Shown: positions 1 to 5,078 of the stretch, in pieces
Position numbering within the stretch: the stretch's first letter is position 1
How the letters are laid out: every line of letters starts with the position of its first letter
NCBI GenBank assembly: GCA_030605245.1
Contig: JAUWIS010000067.1
Location: 1-5,360 of the forward strand
Direction of reading: 5' to 3'
Length of the DNA: 5,360 nt
Origin: Methanobacteriota archaeon
Lineage (GTDB): Archaea; Thermoplasmatota; JASEFT01; JAUWIS01
The notes under the pieces: model-generated
Told to the model about the DNA's origin: nothing
What the model saw: the letters and a program-made list of their open reading frames with translations, nothing else
The model's database searches: none
Translations under genes and position numbers: made by a program

Positions 1-19
1 GTATGAGGCAGGATGACTG

Positions 20-50
20 CATTTAGGATGAAAACCAAAAGACCTAAATG
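20..50. repeat. 8-bp stem-loop near the left edge
   Basis: CATTTAGG at 20-27 pairs with CCTAAATG at 43-50 around a 15-base A-rich loop. No T-run follows on the plus strand, so it does not look like a terminator. It may belong to the end of whatever lies left of the window. No gene could be supported in 1-187; the rest of that stretch is A/T-rich leader sequence. Confidence 0.3.
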
Positions 51-86
51 GTTGAAACGAACTTTAGTCTGATGAAATAGATATTT

Positions 87-144
87 CAAAAGTTAAGGGG
101 ATATAAAAGATATAAGAGATGTGGTAGGGTTGAGATAACTTTTG
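87..144. repeat. 9-bp inverted repeat upstream of the AOR operon
   Basis: CAAAAGTTA at 87-95 is perfectly complementary to TAACTTTTG at 136-144, with 40 bases between the arms. The interval contains the A-rich TATA-like stretch ATATAAAA at 101-108. It could be a paired regulator site around the promoter or, if transcribed, the base of a large hairpin. The arms are seen directly; the function is inferred, and a 9-bp match in A/T-rich DNA can arise by chance. Confidence 0.35.
101..108 (+). promoter_or_regulatory. possible TATA box for the AOR operon
   Basis: ATATAAAA follows a purine-rich stretch (AAGGGG) that could act as a BRE. A start about 25 bases downstream would give a leader of roughly 70 bases before the ATG at 200. 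A competing candidate is TTAATATTTTA near 161-171, which would give an almost leaderless transcript starting around the ribosome binding site. The sequence does not decide between them. Confidence 0.3.
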
Positions 145-189
145 GGATAAAAGGAAAACCATTAATATTTTACTTGTTAATTACCTATT

Positions 190-194
190 GGTGA
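190..194 (+). promoter_or_regulatory. ribosome binding site GGTGA that decides the start
   Basis: GGTGA sits five bases before the ATG at 200. The in-frame TTG at 188 and GTG at 191 overlap or precede this site and have no such site of their own, so ATG 200 is the better start. Confidence 0.6.
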
Positions 195-199
195 AAAAT

Positions 200-592
200 A
201 TGAAAAGACTGGTTTCTTATCCTGAGAAATGCACAGGCTGCAGGTTTTGTGAAATGGTATGCTCACTCACAAAGGAAAATGTTGTGAATCCGAAAAAGGC
301 AAGGATAAGGATTGAGAAAACAGATGTAAGCAGTGATGTTCCTGTTGTATGCACCCAGTGCGGAAAATGCATTGATGCCTGTCCGCAGGAGGCAATCTAC
401 AAGGACAATGATGTTGTGAAAATTGACGGTGAGAAATGTGCTGGATGTGGTTTGTGTGTTGATGCCTGCCCATACAATGTGATAACCCTGATAAACAATG
501 TTGCTGTGAAATGTGATTTATGTGGCGGCGACCCTGTTTGTGTTAAATACTGCTCCCAGGGTGGAATAAAATTTGAGGAGGTGAAAGCATGA
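200..592 (+). CDS. four-cluster [4Fe-4S] ferredoxin-like electron-transfer subunit of the AOR
   Basis: The 130-residue protein (134 if translation began at the TTG at 188) carries sixteen cysteines in four groups. In the numbering from 188 these are C15/18/21/25, C55/58/61/65, C84/87/90/94 and C109/112/118/122. This is the pattern of HycB/DmsB/CooF-like iron-sulfur subunits that bind four [4Fe-4S] clusters, and also of the small AorA and WOR5-S partners of tungsten aldehyde oxidoreductases. There is no signal peptide or Tat motif and no membrane segment, so it should be cytoplasmic. Its TGA overlaps the ATG of the AOR gene by four bases, so the two are translationally coupled. The inferred role is to carry electrons from the AOR to free ferredoxin or another acceptor. 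The cluster pattern is seen directly; the partnership rests on the overlap and on known AOR operons. Confidence 0.9.
   Translation: MKRLVSYPEKCTGCRFCEMVCSLTKENVVNPKKARIRIEKTDVSSDVPVVCTQCGKCIDACPQEAIYKDNDVVKIDGEKCAGCGLCVDACPYNVITLINNVAVKCDLCGGDPVCVKYCSQGGIKFEEVKA
575..584 (+). promoter_or_regulatory. strong ribosome binding site for the AOR gene
   Basis: GAGGAGGTGA, a near-perfect complement to the archaeal 16S tail, lies inside the end of the ferredoxin gene and four bases before ATG 589. It fixes the AOR start and supports coupled translation across the ATGA overlap. Confidence 0.8.
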
Positions 593-2412
593 ATGGTTAC
601 ACCGGGAAGATATTGAAAATAGATTTGACGACAAAAAAAGTTTCAGCAACTGAGACACCAAAAGATTTAATCAACAATTTCCTTGGTGGGGATGGTTTTG
701 GAACAAAACTGTTATATGATGAAGGTAGCAACGATGCTTTTTCAGAAAAAAACCCTGTTATAATAACACCATGTCTGTTCACAGGATTCCCTGTTCCAAC
801 AGCAGGCAAAACAATCTTTCACTCTAAATCACCATTGACAAACATGTATGATGAATCCGTCACAGGCGGCGGGATCGGTGCAGCAATAAAACATTCCGGG
901 TATGATAGCATTGTGATTACAGGTAAATCAGAAAAACCATGTTATGTTTACATAGAGGATGAAAATATTGAGATAAAGGATTGTACTTTCTGGGGTAAAA
1001 ATCCCAGGGAAACAGCGGAGATAATAAAAAATATGCATGGAAAAGATGTTACTGTGGCGTCCATAGGCATAGCAGGTGAAAAACTTGTCAGGTTTGCCTG
1101 TATAGACTGTGAGGATAGGCAGGCAGGCAGAGGAGGCATAGGTGCGGTTATGGGTTCAAAGAAACTGAAAGCAGTTGCTGTAAAGGGTTCAAAGGATTTA
1201 ACACCTGATAACCCTAAGAAGATTCTGGAGCTTGTTGATAAATGCTATAAGTCAATGATAGAAAGCGGGGCATACAAGGATGACACAAAATATGGTACAG
1301 GTGAGTTTCTTGAATGGATGAACAATGAAAGAGGAACGCTTCCAACAAGAAACTGGTCATCAGGGACTTTTGATGGTAACAAAACGATTTCACCCTATCA
1401 TTGGGCACCAAAATATGTGAAAAAAAACAAAGCATGCCTCAGTTGTGTTAAACCGTGCGGTAAACTTTTTAAGATTGAATCCGGCAAATACAAAGGAACA
1501 ATATTAGATGGGATAGAATATGAAACACTTTACTCGCTTGGTTCAAACTGCGGCAACCCTGATTCTGAATCTGTTGCAAAAGCAAATGAACTCTGTGACA
1601 TTTATGGTGTTGACACAATATCCTGCGGTGCTGTTATTGGTTTTGCCATGGAGATGCATGAGAAAGGAATCCTCACAAAAAATGATACGGATGGGATAGA
1701 ACTAAAATTTGGGAATTCTGATGCTGTACCCATTATGGTTGAGAAAATAGCGAAAAGGGAAGGAATAGGAAATATTCTTGCAGAGGGCGTAAGGGAGGTT
1801 TCAAAGAAATTCCCGGGTTCAGAAGACTTTGCAATCCATGTTAAAGGCATGGAGCCACCTGCCTACGAGGTCAGGGGAATAAAGGGTATGGGTCTTGCAT
1901 TCATGACTTCACCAAGAGGGGCATGTCATCTGAGAAGCGGTGCATACGCCCTTGAACTCACAGGGAAATTCTGGAAATTCAAGGATGTTGACAGGTTTTC
2001 ATCAAAGAACAAGGGTGAGGAAATAAAATCCATGGAGGACTTCATGACAGTATATGATACACTGGGAGTCTGCAAATTTTCAAGAGGAATATTCCTTATA
2101 AACGGTGTTCTGGATTTTGTTGAAGCAGTTACAGGAATGAAACTTTCTGAGAATGAAATGCTAAAGATTGCTGAGAGAGTCAACAATCTGAAAAGAATGT
2201 ACAATGTCAGGGAAGGGATAACAAGAGAATATTTCAAACTGCCTAAAAGAATCACATCCGAGCCGCTCCCGGATGGTGTTGCAAAAGGAAGTTACATAAA
2301 ATTAGAGGAGGCGGAGGAAATGCTTGATGATTACTTCAAAGCGCGCGGATGGGACAAAAACGGGAATCCTACAAAGGAAAAGTTGAAGGAACTTGATTTG
2401 GAGAGTATTTGA
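589..2412 (+). CDS. aor: aldehyde ferredoxin oxidoreductase family, tungsten-bis-pterin enzyme
   Basis: At 607 residues it matches the family's usual length of about 605 and looks intact. The N-terminal domain contains the substrate and pterin-binding stretch around 74-100 (GKTIFHSKSPLT, then GGG) and AGRGGIGAVMGSKKLKA at 179-195. The [4Fe-4S] cluster ligands are C283, C286 and C290 (CxxCxxxC) plus C495 in DTLGVC. D342 (DTISC) and D490 (DTLGVC) match the two DxxGL(C/D)-type pterin contacts of Pyrococcus AOR. The E310/E312 region and H447 (RGACHLRS) fall where that enzyme has its active-site Glu and His. Known members oxidise aldehydes to carboxylic acids with ferredoxin as acceptor. The substrate here cannot be read from sequence; AOR, WOR5 and other subfamilies remain possible. 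The coupled 16-Cys subunit favours an AorAB or WOR5-like heteromer over a lone AOR. No export signal, so cytoplasmic. Confidence 0.95.
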   Translation: MNGYTGKILKIDLTTKKVSATETPKDLINNFLGGDGFGTKLLYDEGSNDAFSEKNPVIITPCLFTGFPVPTAGKTIFHSKSPLTNMYDESVTGGGIGAAIKHSGYDSIVITGKSEKPCYVYIEDENIEIKDCTFWGKNPRETAEIIKNMHGKDVTVASIGIAGEKLVRFACIDCEDRQAGRGGIGAVMGSKKLKAVAVKGSKDLTPDNPKKILELVDKCYKSMIESGAYKDDTKYGTGEFLEWMNNERGTLPTRNWSSGTFDGNKTISPYHWAPKYVKKNKACLSCVKPCGKLFKIESGKYKGTILDGIEYETLYSLGSNCGNPDSESVAKANELCDIYGVDTISCGAVIGFAMEMHEKGILTKNDTDGIELKFGNSDAVPIMVEKIAKREGIGNILAEGVREVSKKFPGSEDFAIHVKGMEPPAYEVRGIKGMGLAFMTSPRGACHLRSGAYALELTGKFWKFKDVDRFSSKNKGEEIKSMEDFMTVYDTLGVCKFSRGIFLINGVLDFVEAVTGMKLSENEMLKIAERVNNLKRMYNVREGITREYFKLPKRITSEPLPDGVAKGSYIKLEEAEEMLDDYFKARGWDKNGNPTKEKLKELDLESI

Positions 2413-2591
2413 TTGTAAGACCTAAAACATAGAACTCATATTTACCAGACATCTCATACCTATATTTAAAAGAGTGCACAGAGCAGTACACCCCATTCCC
2501 CACAGCCATGCCTAACAATACTTAGGCCCATTAACCAATTTCACCTTTTTAACTCCTCTCCACATTTAAGGCATTAACAGACTCTCATTAG
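2413..2591. other. convergent spacer between AOR and hypC, no gene seen
   Basis: The 179 bases between two converging genes hold the perfect palindrome GCCTAA/TTAGGC at 2510-2527 (six-base loop), a T5 run at 2546-2550 that could end plus-strand transcription, and an A/T stretch TATATTTAAAA at 2461-2471 that resembles a TATA box on either strand. No tRNA, box C/D RNA or open frame of useful length was found. A 21-codon frame on the minus strand around 2470-2535 has no support. Confidence 0.4.
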
Positions 2592-2804
2592 TCATTTACT
2601 TAGCATCTCCTCCCAGAGCTTCAATGTTTCATTTGCCTCTTTTTCATCCATAACCTGTATTGCATATCCTGCATGGACAAGAACGTACTCATCTTTTTTT
2701 GCTTCTACAAGTGAGACATTGACATCTTTGAATGTTCCGCCGAAATCCACTTTTGCATTTTTGTCTTTTATACTTACTATTTTTCCTGGTATGGCAAGAC
2801 ACAT
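2592..2804 (-). CDS. hypC: [NiFe]-hydrogenase maturation chaperone HypC
   Basis: The 70-residue protein has the usual length for the HypC/HybG/HupF family. It begins with the diagnostic MCLAIPGKI, in which Cys2 is the essential residue that binds the iron carrying CN and CO ligands together with HypD. The conserved YVLVHAGYAIQVMDEKEANETL follows at about 40-61, forming the rest of the small beta-barrel and the C-terminal helix. HypC shuttles the Fe(CN)2CO unit from the HypCD complex to the hydrogenase large-subunit precursor. Its ATG shares one base with the hypB stop (TAATG), so the two form one operon. HypD, HypE, HypF and HypA are not in this window. Confidence 0.96.
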   Translation of the reverse strand: MCLAIPGKIVSIKDKNAKVDFGGTFKDVNVSLVEAKKDEYVLVHAGYAIQVMDEKEANETLKLWEEMLSK

Positions 2805-3448
2805 TAGATTATCTCCTTCATCAAATCTCCCAGTCCTTTACCATTCTTCGCATCCGTTAAAAAAATCTTTGAGTGAGGATTTATTTTTTTAAAGTCAGAT
2901 ACAACAGTTGTTGGTTCAACATCCATATACTTAGCTAAATCAATTTTATTTAAAACAGCTATATCACATTGTCCAAAAATTATTGGATGCTTCCTTACCA
3001 TGTCCTCACCCTCAGTTATTGAAATCACAACAATTCTTTTCTCTGAGCCAAGGAGAAAATCTGCAGGGCATACAAGGTTTCCAACATTTTCAATAAAAAG
3101 TATGTCTATTTTTTCCAATGGAAGTTTTTCGATTGCATGCTCAACAAGATGCGCATCCAGATGGCATTCTTTTCCTGTGTTAACATTGACACATGGTACA
3201 CCAATTTTCATAAACCTGTTATAGTCATCTTTTCCTGCAACATCACCTGCTATAGCACCTGTTTTCATTCCTTTTTTCTTAAGCATCAAACTAAGTCTTT
3301 CAATAATCATGGTTTTACCCGAGCCGATAGAGCCAAGTATGTCATATGCCTTAACATTGTTTTCTTTCAGTTTTTTTCTGTTATCATTTGCTATCCTGTT
3401 GTTTGCCTCCATAATGTCCTTTTCCATGAGAATATCTATTTTATGCAC
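2804..3448 (-). CDS. hypB: hydrogenase nickel-insertion GTPase HypB
   Basis: The 214-residue SIMIBI-class GTPase has a P-loop GSIGSGKT (39-46), a switch region with GKECHLDAH (93-100), ENVGNLVCPADF (120-131) and the base-specificity motif NKID (167-170). C95, H96, H100 and C127 are the metal-site residues; as I recall, they fall at the same numbers as in Methanocaldococcus jannaschii HypB. It lacks the N-terminal CxxCGC high-affinity nickel site and any histidine-rich stretch, as in other short archaeal HypBs. HypB delivers nickel, with HypA, to the large subunit after iron insertion. The start is GTG at 3448. No ribosome binding site precedes it or the in-frame ATG at 3427, but the length matches the archaeal family from the GTG, and the promoter spacing suits a leaderless message. 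hypC follows with a one-base overlap. Confidence 0.95.
   Translation of the reverse strand: MHKIDILMEKDIMEANNRIANDNRKKLKENNVKAYDILGSIGSGKTMIIERLSLMLKKKGMKTGAIAGDVAGKDDYNRFMKIGVPCVNVNTGKECHLDAHLVEHAIEKLPLEKIDILFIENVGNLVCPADFLLGSEKRIVVISITEGEDMVRKHPIIFGQCDIAVLNKIDLAKYMDVEPTTVVSDFKKINPHSKIFLTDAKNGKGLGDLMKEII
2811..2818 (-). promoter_or_regulatory. ribosome binding site for hypC
   Basis: Read on the minus strand, AAGGAGAT lies six bases before the hypC ATG, inside the last codons of hypB. It supports independent initiation at hypC despite the one-base overlap. Confidence 0.65.
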
Positions 3449-3453
3449 AAAAC

Positions 3454-3495
3454 AAGAAACTGTTTTTCAGATATTAAACCTTTTTACAGTTTCTT
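3454..3495. promoter_or_regulatory. 10-bp inverted repeat centred on the hypB TATA box, operator candidate
   Basis: AAGAAACTGT at 3454-3463 and ACAGTTTCTT at 3486-3495 are perfect inverted copies with 22 bases between them. The dyad centre (3474.5) coincides with the centre of the TATA element at 3471-3478. Arm-to-arm spacing is 32 bases, about three helical turns, so both arms face the same side of the DNA. A dimeric or paired regulator there would block or assist TBP/TFB. The arms and spacing are seen; the regulator is unknown. Confidence 0.5.
3471..3478 (-). promoter_or_regulatory. TATA box of the hypBC operon, leaderless
   Basis: On the minus strand the sequence reads TTTAATAT, preceded by a purine stretch AAAAGG that fits a BRE. 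Its centre lies about 26 bases before the GTG at 3448, the normal archaeal TATA-to-start distance. Transcription would therefore begin at or next to the start codon, which explains the absent ribosome binding site. Confidence 0.6.
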
Positions 3496-3502
3496 ATAGT
3501 TT
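3488..3502 (+). repeat. left copy of a 15-bp direct repeat flanking the surface-protein gene
   Basis: AGTTTCTTATAGTTT here is identical to 4616-4630 in the same orientation; the distance from copy to copy is 1128 bases. TTTTTACAGTTT occurs just left of and overlapping this copy (3481-3492) and again right of the other copy (4637-4648). This copy overlaps one arm of the hypB-promoter inverted repeat. Confidence 0.55.
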
Positions 3503-3565
3503 CATTGAGAATAGTTTGTATGTCGTATATCCTTTTATTCGTCTCATTATTTAATCTTTTCACAA

Positions 3566-3573
3566 AAATATAT
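3566..3573 (+). promoter_or_regulatory. TATA box for the surface-protein gene
   Basis: The A/T run at 3564-3575 includes AAATATAT. A start about 26 bases downstream would fall near 3595, giving a leader of only some ten bases that carries the ribosome binding site GGTGAGG at 3597-3603. Confidence 0.5.
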
Positions 3574-3596
3574 AACCTCCCCACTCATGTGTATCT

Positions 3597-3603
3597 GGTG
3601 AGG
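3597..3603 (+). promoter_or_regulatory. ribosome binding site for the surface-protein gene
   Basis: GGTGAGG lies four bases before ATG 3608. It selects this ATG over an upstream start in another frame near 3505 and puts a proper signal peptide at the N-terminus. Confidence 0.65.
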
Positions 3604-3607
3604 AAAG

Positions 3608-4627
3608 ATGAAAAACAAGTTGAGAAAAAAATTCTGTGTAACAACAGTTTCCATTCTTATTATTTTGCTTATCCTCTCCAATGGTGCAAAAGCAACTAAT
3701 GATTCAAGCGAAAATGTAGAGTACATACTCCTCCTTTCAGACCCTCCAGATGATGTTCATTTTTATGCTGCAGAAAATCCATCCAATGATGTTTTTACTG
3801 ATCAAAAACCATATCTTGACATCAAAGAGTTATGGATAGGAAACAATGATACCCTGCTTTTCATAAAATTTGTTATGTATGGAGAAATAAAAAATGCTGA
3901 TAACATTACTTACACCATTTATTTTAATACCAATCAAACAAAGGATGATTTTCTTGGCATCATTAGATGTGTTGAATATAAAGATGGAAAAGCCGTGTTT
4001 GCAGGTAGAAACATTACTACATATGCCACAGAGAATACCGTTTTTTTTGAGCTCCCACTCCAATGCCTTTGGGATGAGGGTTGCATGAACAATTCTCAAA
4101 TTACGGGTGGCCCGGATACAAGGGAAATTGACTGGTTTGGTGGTGGTAGCTGGTGCGATGGTGTGGGTAGATATAATTATACTATCACAAAACCTGAGGA
4201 TCAGATACCAGAGATTTCAATTCTGAGTCCATTGAACAATGAGGTTGTTTCTGGAGAAATAAACATTTCAGGTGAAGCATTTGATAGGAATGGTGTAATC
4301 AAAAGGGTAGAGATTAGGATAGATGAAGGTGAATGGTTTTTTTTGAATGTTCCAGAGTCTAATACTACCAGTTGGTCTTATTCTTGGGATACTACAATGG
4401 TAGGTAATGGTCTGCACATGATTTATGCAAGGTCATGGGATGGAACACATTACTCCAATAATAGCTTTCTTACTGTTAATGTGAATAACAAAAATGAAAC
4501 AACAAAAAGTTTCATTCCGGGTTTTGATATAGCAACTATACTAACTGCTATGGGAATTATTGTTGTATTAAGAAAAAGAAGAAAATATAGACATCTGCCA
4601 ATGTCGAGGAATTTTAGTTTCTTATAG
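3608..4627 (+). CDS. exported surface protein with Ig-like domain and PGF-CTERM-like anchor
   Basis: The 339 residues begin with a Sec signal peptide: basic residues 2-8, hydrophobic core 11-24 and a likely cut near AKA at 27-29. Residues about 37-192 look like a beta-sandwich of the CBM9/DOMON type (DPPDDV near 45-50, PYLDIKELWIG at 68-78), with four cysteines at C121, C153, C159 and C183 that could form disulfides. Residues about 201-293 resemble a bacterial Ig-like (Big) domain, opening with PEISILSPLNNEVVSG and ending near YARSWDGTHYSNNSFLTV. FIPGF at 302-306, a hydrophobic segment 307-320 and RKRRK at 322-326 match a PGF-CTERM archaeosortase signal. Eleven N-X-S/T sequons lie in the ectodomain. 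An extra 13-residue tail follows the basic cluster, unusual for this signal. No enzymatic motif was recognised. It sits among hydrogenase genes with no evident functional tie. Domain assignments are by eye. Confidence 0.8.
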   Translation: MKNKLRKKFCVTTVSILIILLILSNGAKATNDSSENVEYILLLSDPPDDVHFYAAENPSNDVFTDQKPYLDIKELWIGNNDTLLFIKFVMYGEIKNADNITYTIYFNTNQTKDDFLGIIRCVEYKDGKAVFAGRNITTYATENTVFFELPLQCLWDEGCMNNSQITGGPDTREIDWFGGGSWCDGVGRYNYTITKPEDQIPEISILSPLNNEVVSGEINISGEAFDRNGVIKRVEIRIDEGEWFFLNVPESNTTSWSYSWDTTMVGNGLHMIYARSWDGTHYSNNSFLTVNVNNKNETTKSFIPGFDIATILTAMGIIVVLRKRRKYRHLPMSRNFSFL

Positions 4628-4630
4628 TTT
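4616..4630 (+). repeat. right copy of the 15-bp direct repeat
   Basis: AGTTTCTTATAGTTT is identical to 3488-3502. The last two codons and the TAG stop of the surface-protein gene (TTC TTA TAG) lie inside this copy, so the end of that reading frame is set by the repeat. Confidence 0.55.
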
Positions 4631-4653
4631 TCTTCTTTTTTACAGTTTTTTTA
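4628..4653 (+). terminator. T-rich terminator after the surface-protein gene
   Basis: Runs of four, six and seven T's, with short interruptions, follow directly after the TAG stop. This is the usual archaeal oligo-T terminator form on the plus strand. It overlaps the last codons of the converging protease gene, whose stop is at 4640-4642. Confidence 0.55.
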
Positions 4654-5077
4654 TTTCATTAAATCTTTCTTCCCTTAATACAGACATAATTTTGTCTGCA
4701 ATTTTTTTTAATTCATCTGTTATTTCCTCTGAGTCCTTAATGGTTTTTGGCTGTACTCCAATAAAAAGGATTTTACCAGCAGAGTTAGATAAATAGTTTA
4801 TCAGAAATGAGAGAGGCATCTGATGTGTGCTAATACTGACATTTTCAATCTTTTCTTCTGAAACAATTCTAAACTCACCCTGTTTCAGACCCATGTCAGA
4901 TGCATCAACTATTACAAGTTTTTCTGGTTTGTTTCTTCTTATGATAGATGTAAAATTTTCAGGGACAGTACCACAGTTTAATGAAATCCAGTTTTTATCT
5001 CTAAAATTTTTGGCAATGTAGCATCCTATACCATCATCGCCTCTTAAACTGTTTCCTACACCCATTAAAATATTCAT
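4640..5077 (-). CDS. hycI: [NiFe]-hydrogenase maturation endopeptidase, HycI type
   Basis: The 145-residue protein has the size and motifs of peptidase family A31: GVGNSLRGDDGIG at 6-18, GTVPENFTSIIR at 36-47, VDASDMG at 57-63, STHQMPLSFLINYL at 83-96 and IGVQPKTI at 106-113. D14/D15, D58 or D61 and H85 lie where HybD and HycI have their nickel-sensing Glu/Asp, Asp and His. Such enzymes remove a short C-terminal peptide from the large subunit once nickel is in place. The gene starts one base after the stop of the large-subunit gene (TAA C ATG) without a clear ribosome binding site, so it is cotranscribed and probably coupled. Oddly, that large subunit has no peptide to remove. The STHxMPLSFL form favours HycI or the FrxA-like proteases of group 3/4 enzymes over HyaD/HybD. 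Confidence 0.93.
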   Translation of the reverse strand: MNILMGVGNSLRGDDGIGCYIAKNFRDKNWISLNCGTVPENFTSIIRRNKPEKLVIVDASDMGLKQGEFRIVSEEKIENVSISTHQMPLSFLINYLSNSAGKILFIGVQPKTIKDSEEITDELKKIADKIMSVLREERFNEIKKL

Positions 5078-5078
5078 G

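Noticed and set aside
1..26. Possible end of an upstream gene, seven codons ending in TAG at 24-26
   Set aside because: Too short to identify, and other frames are equally uninformative.
50..80. GTTGAAAC-like string reminiscent of archaeal CRISPR repeats
   Set aside because: It occurs once, with no second copy at repeat-spacer distance.
11..80. Box C/D RNA with ATGA and CTGATGA strings
   Set aside because: The C, D', C' and D boxes are not in the required order or spacing.
1602..2255. Long minus-strand open frames opposite the AOR gene
   Set aside because: The plus frame encodes the conserved AOR throughout; the antisense translations have no family features.
39..2426. AAGACCTAAA at 39-48 and again at 2417-2426, flanking the AOR operon
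   Set aside because: A 10-base match is expected several times by chance in a window of this size and composition.
3000..3554. Open frames on the plus strand opposite hypB and its promoter
   Set aside because: They lie antisense to a clearly conserved hypB, show no recognisable motifs and have low-complexity composition.
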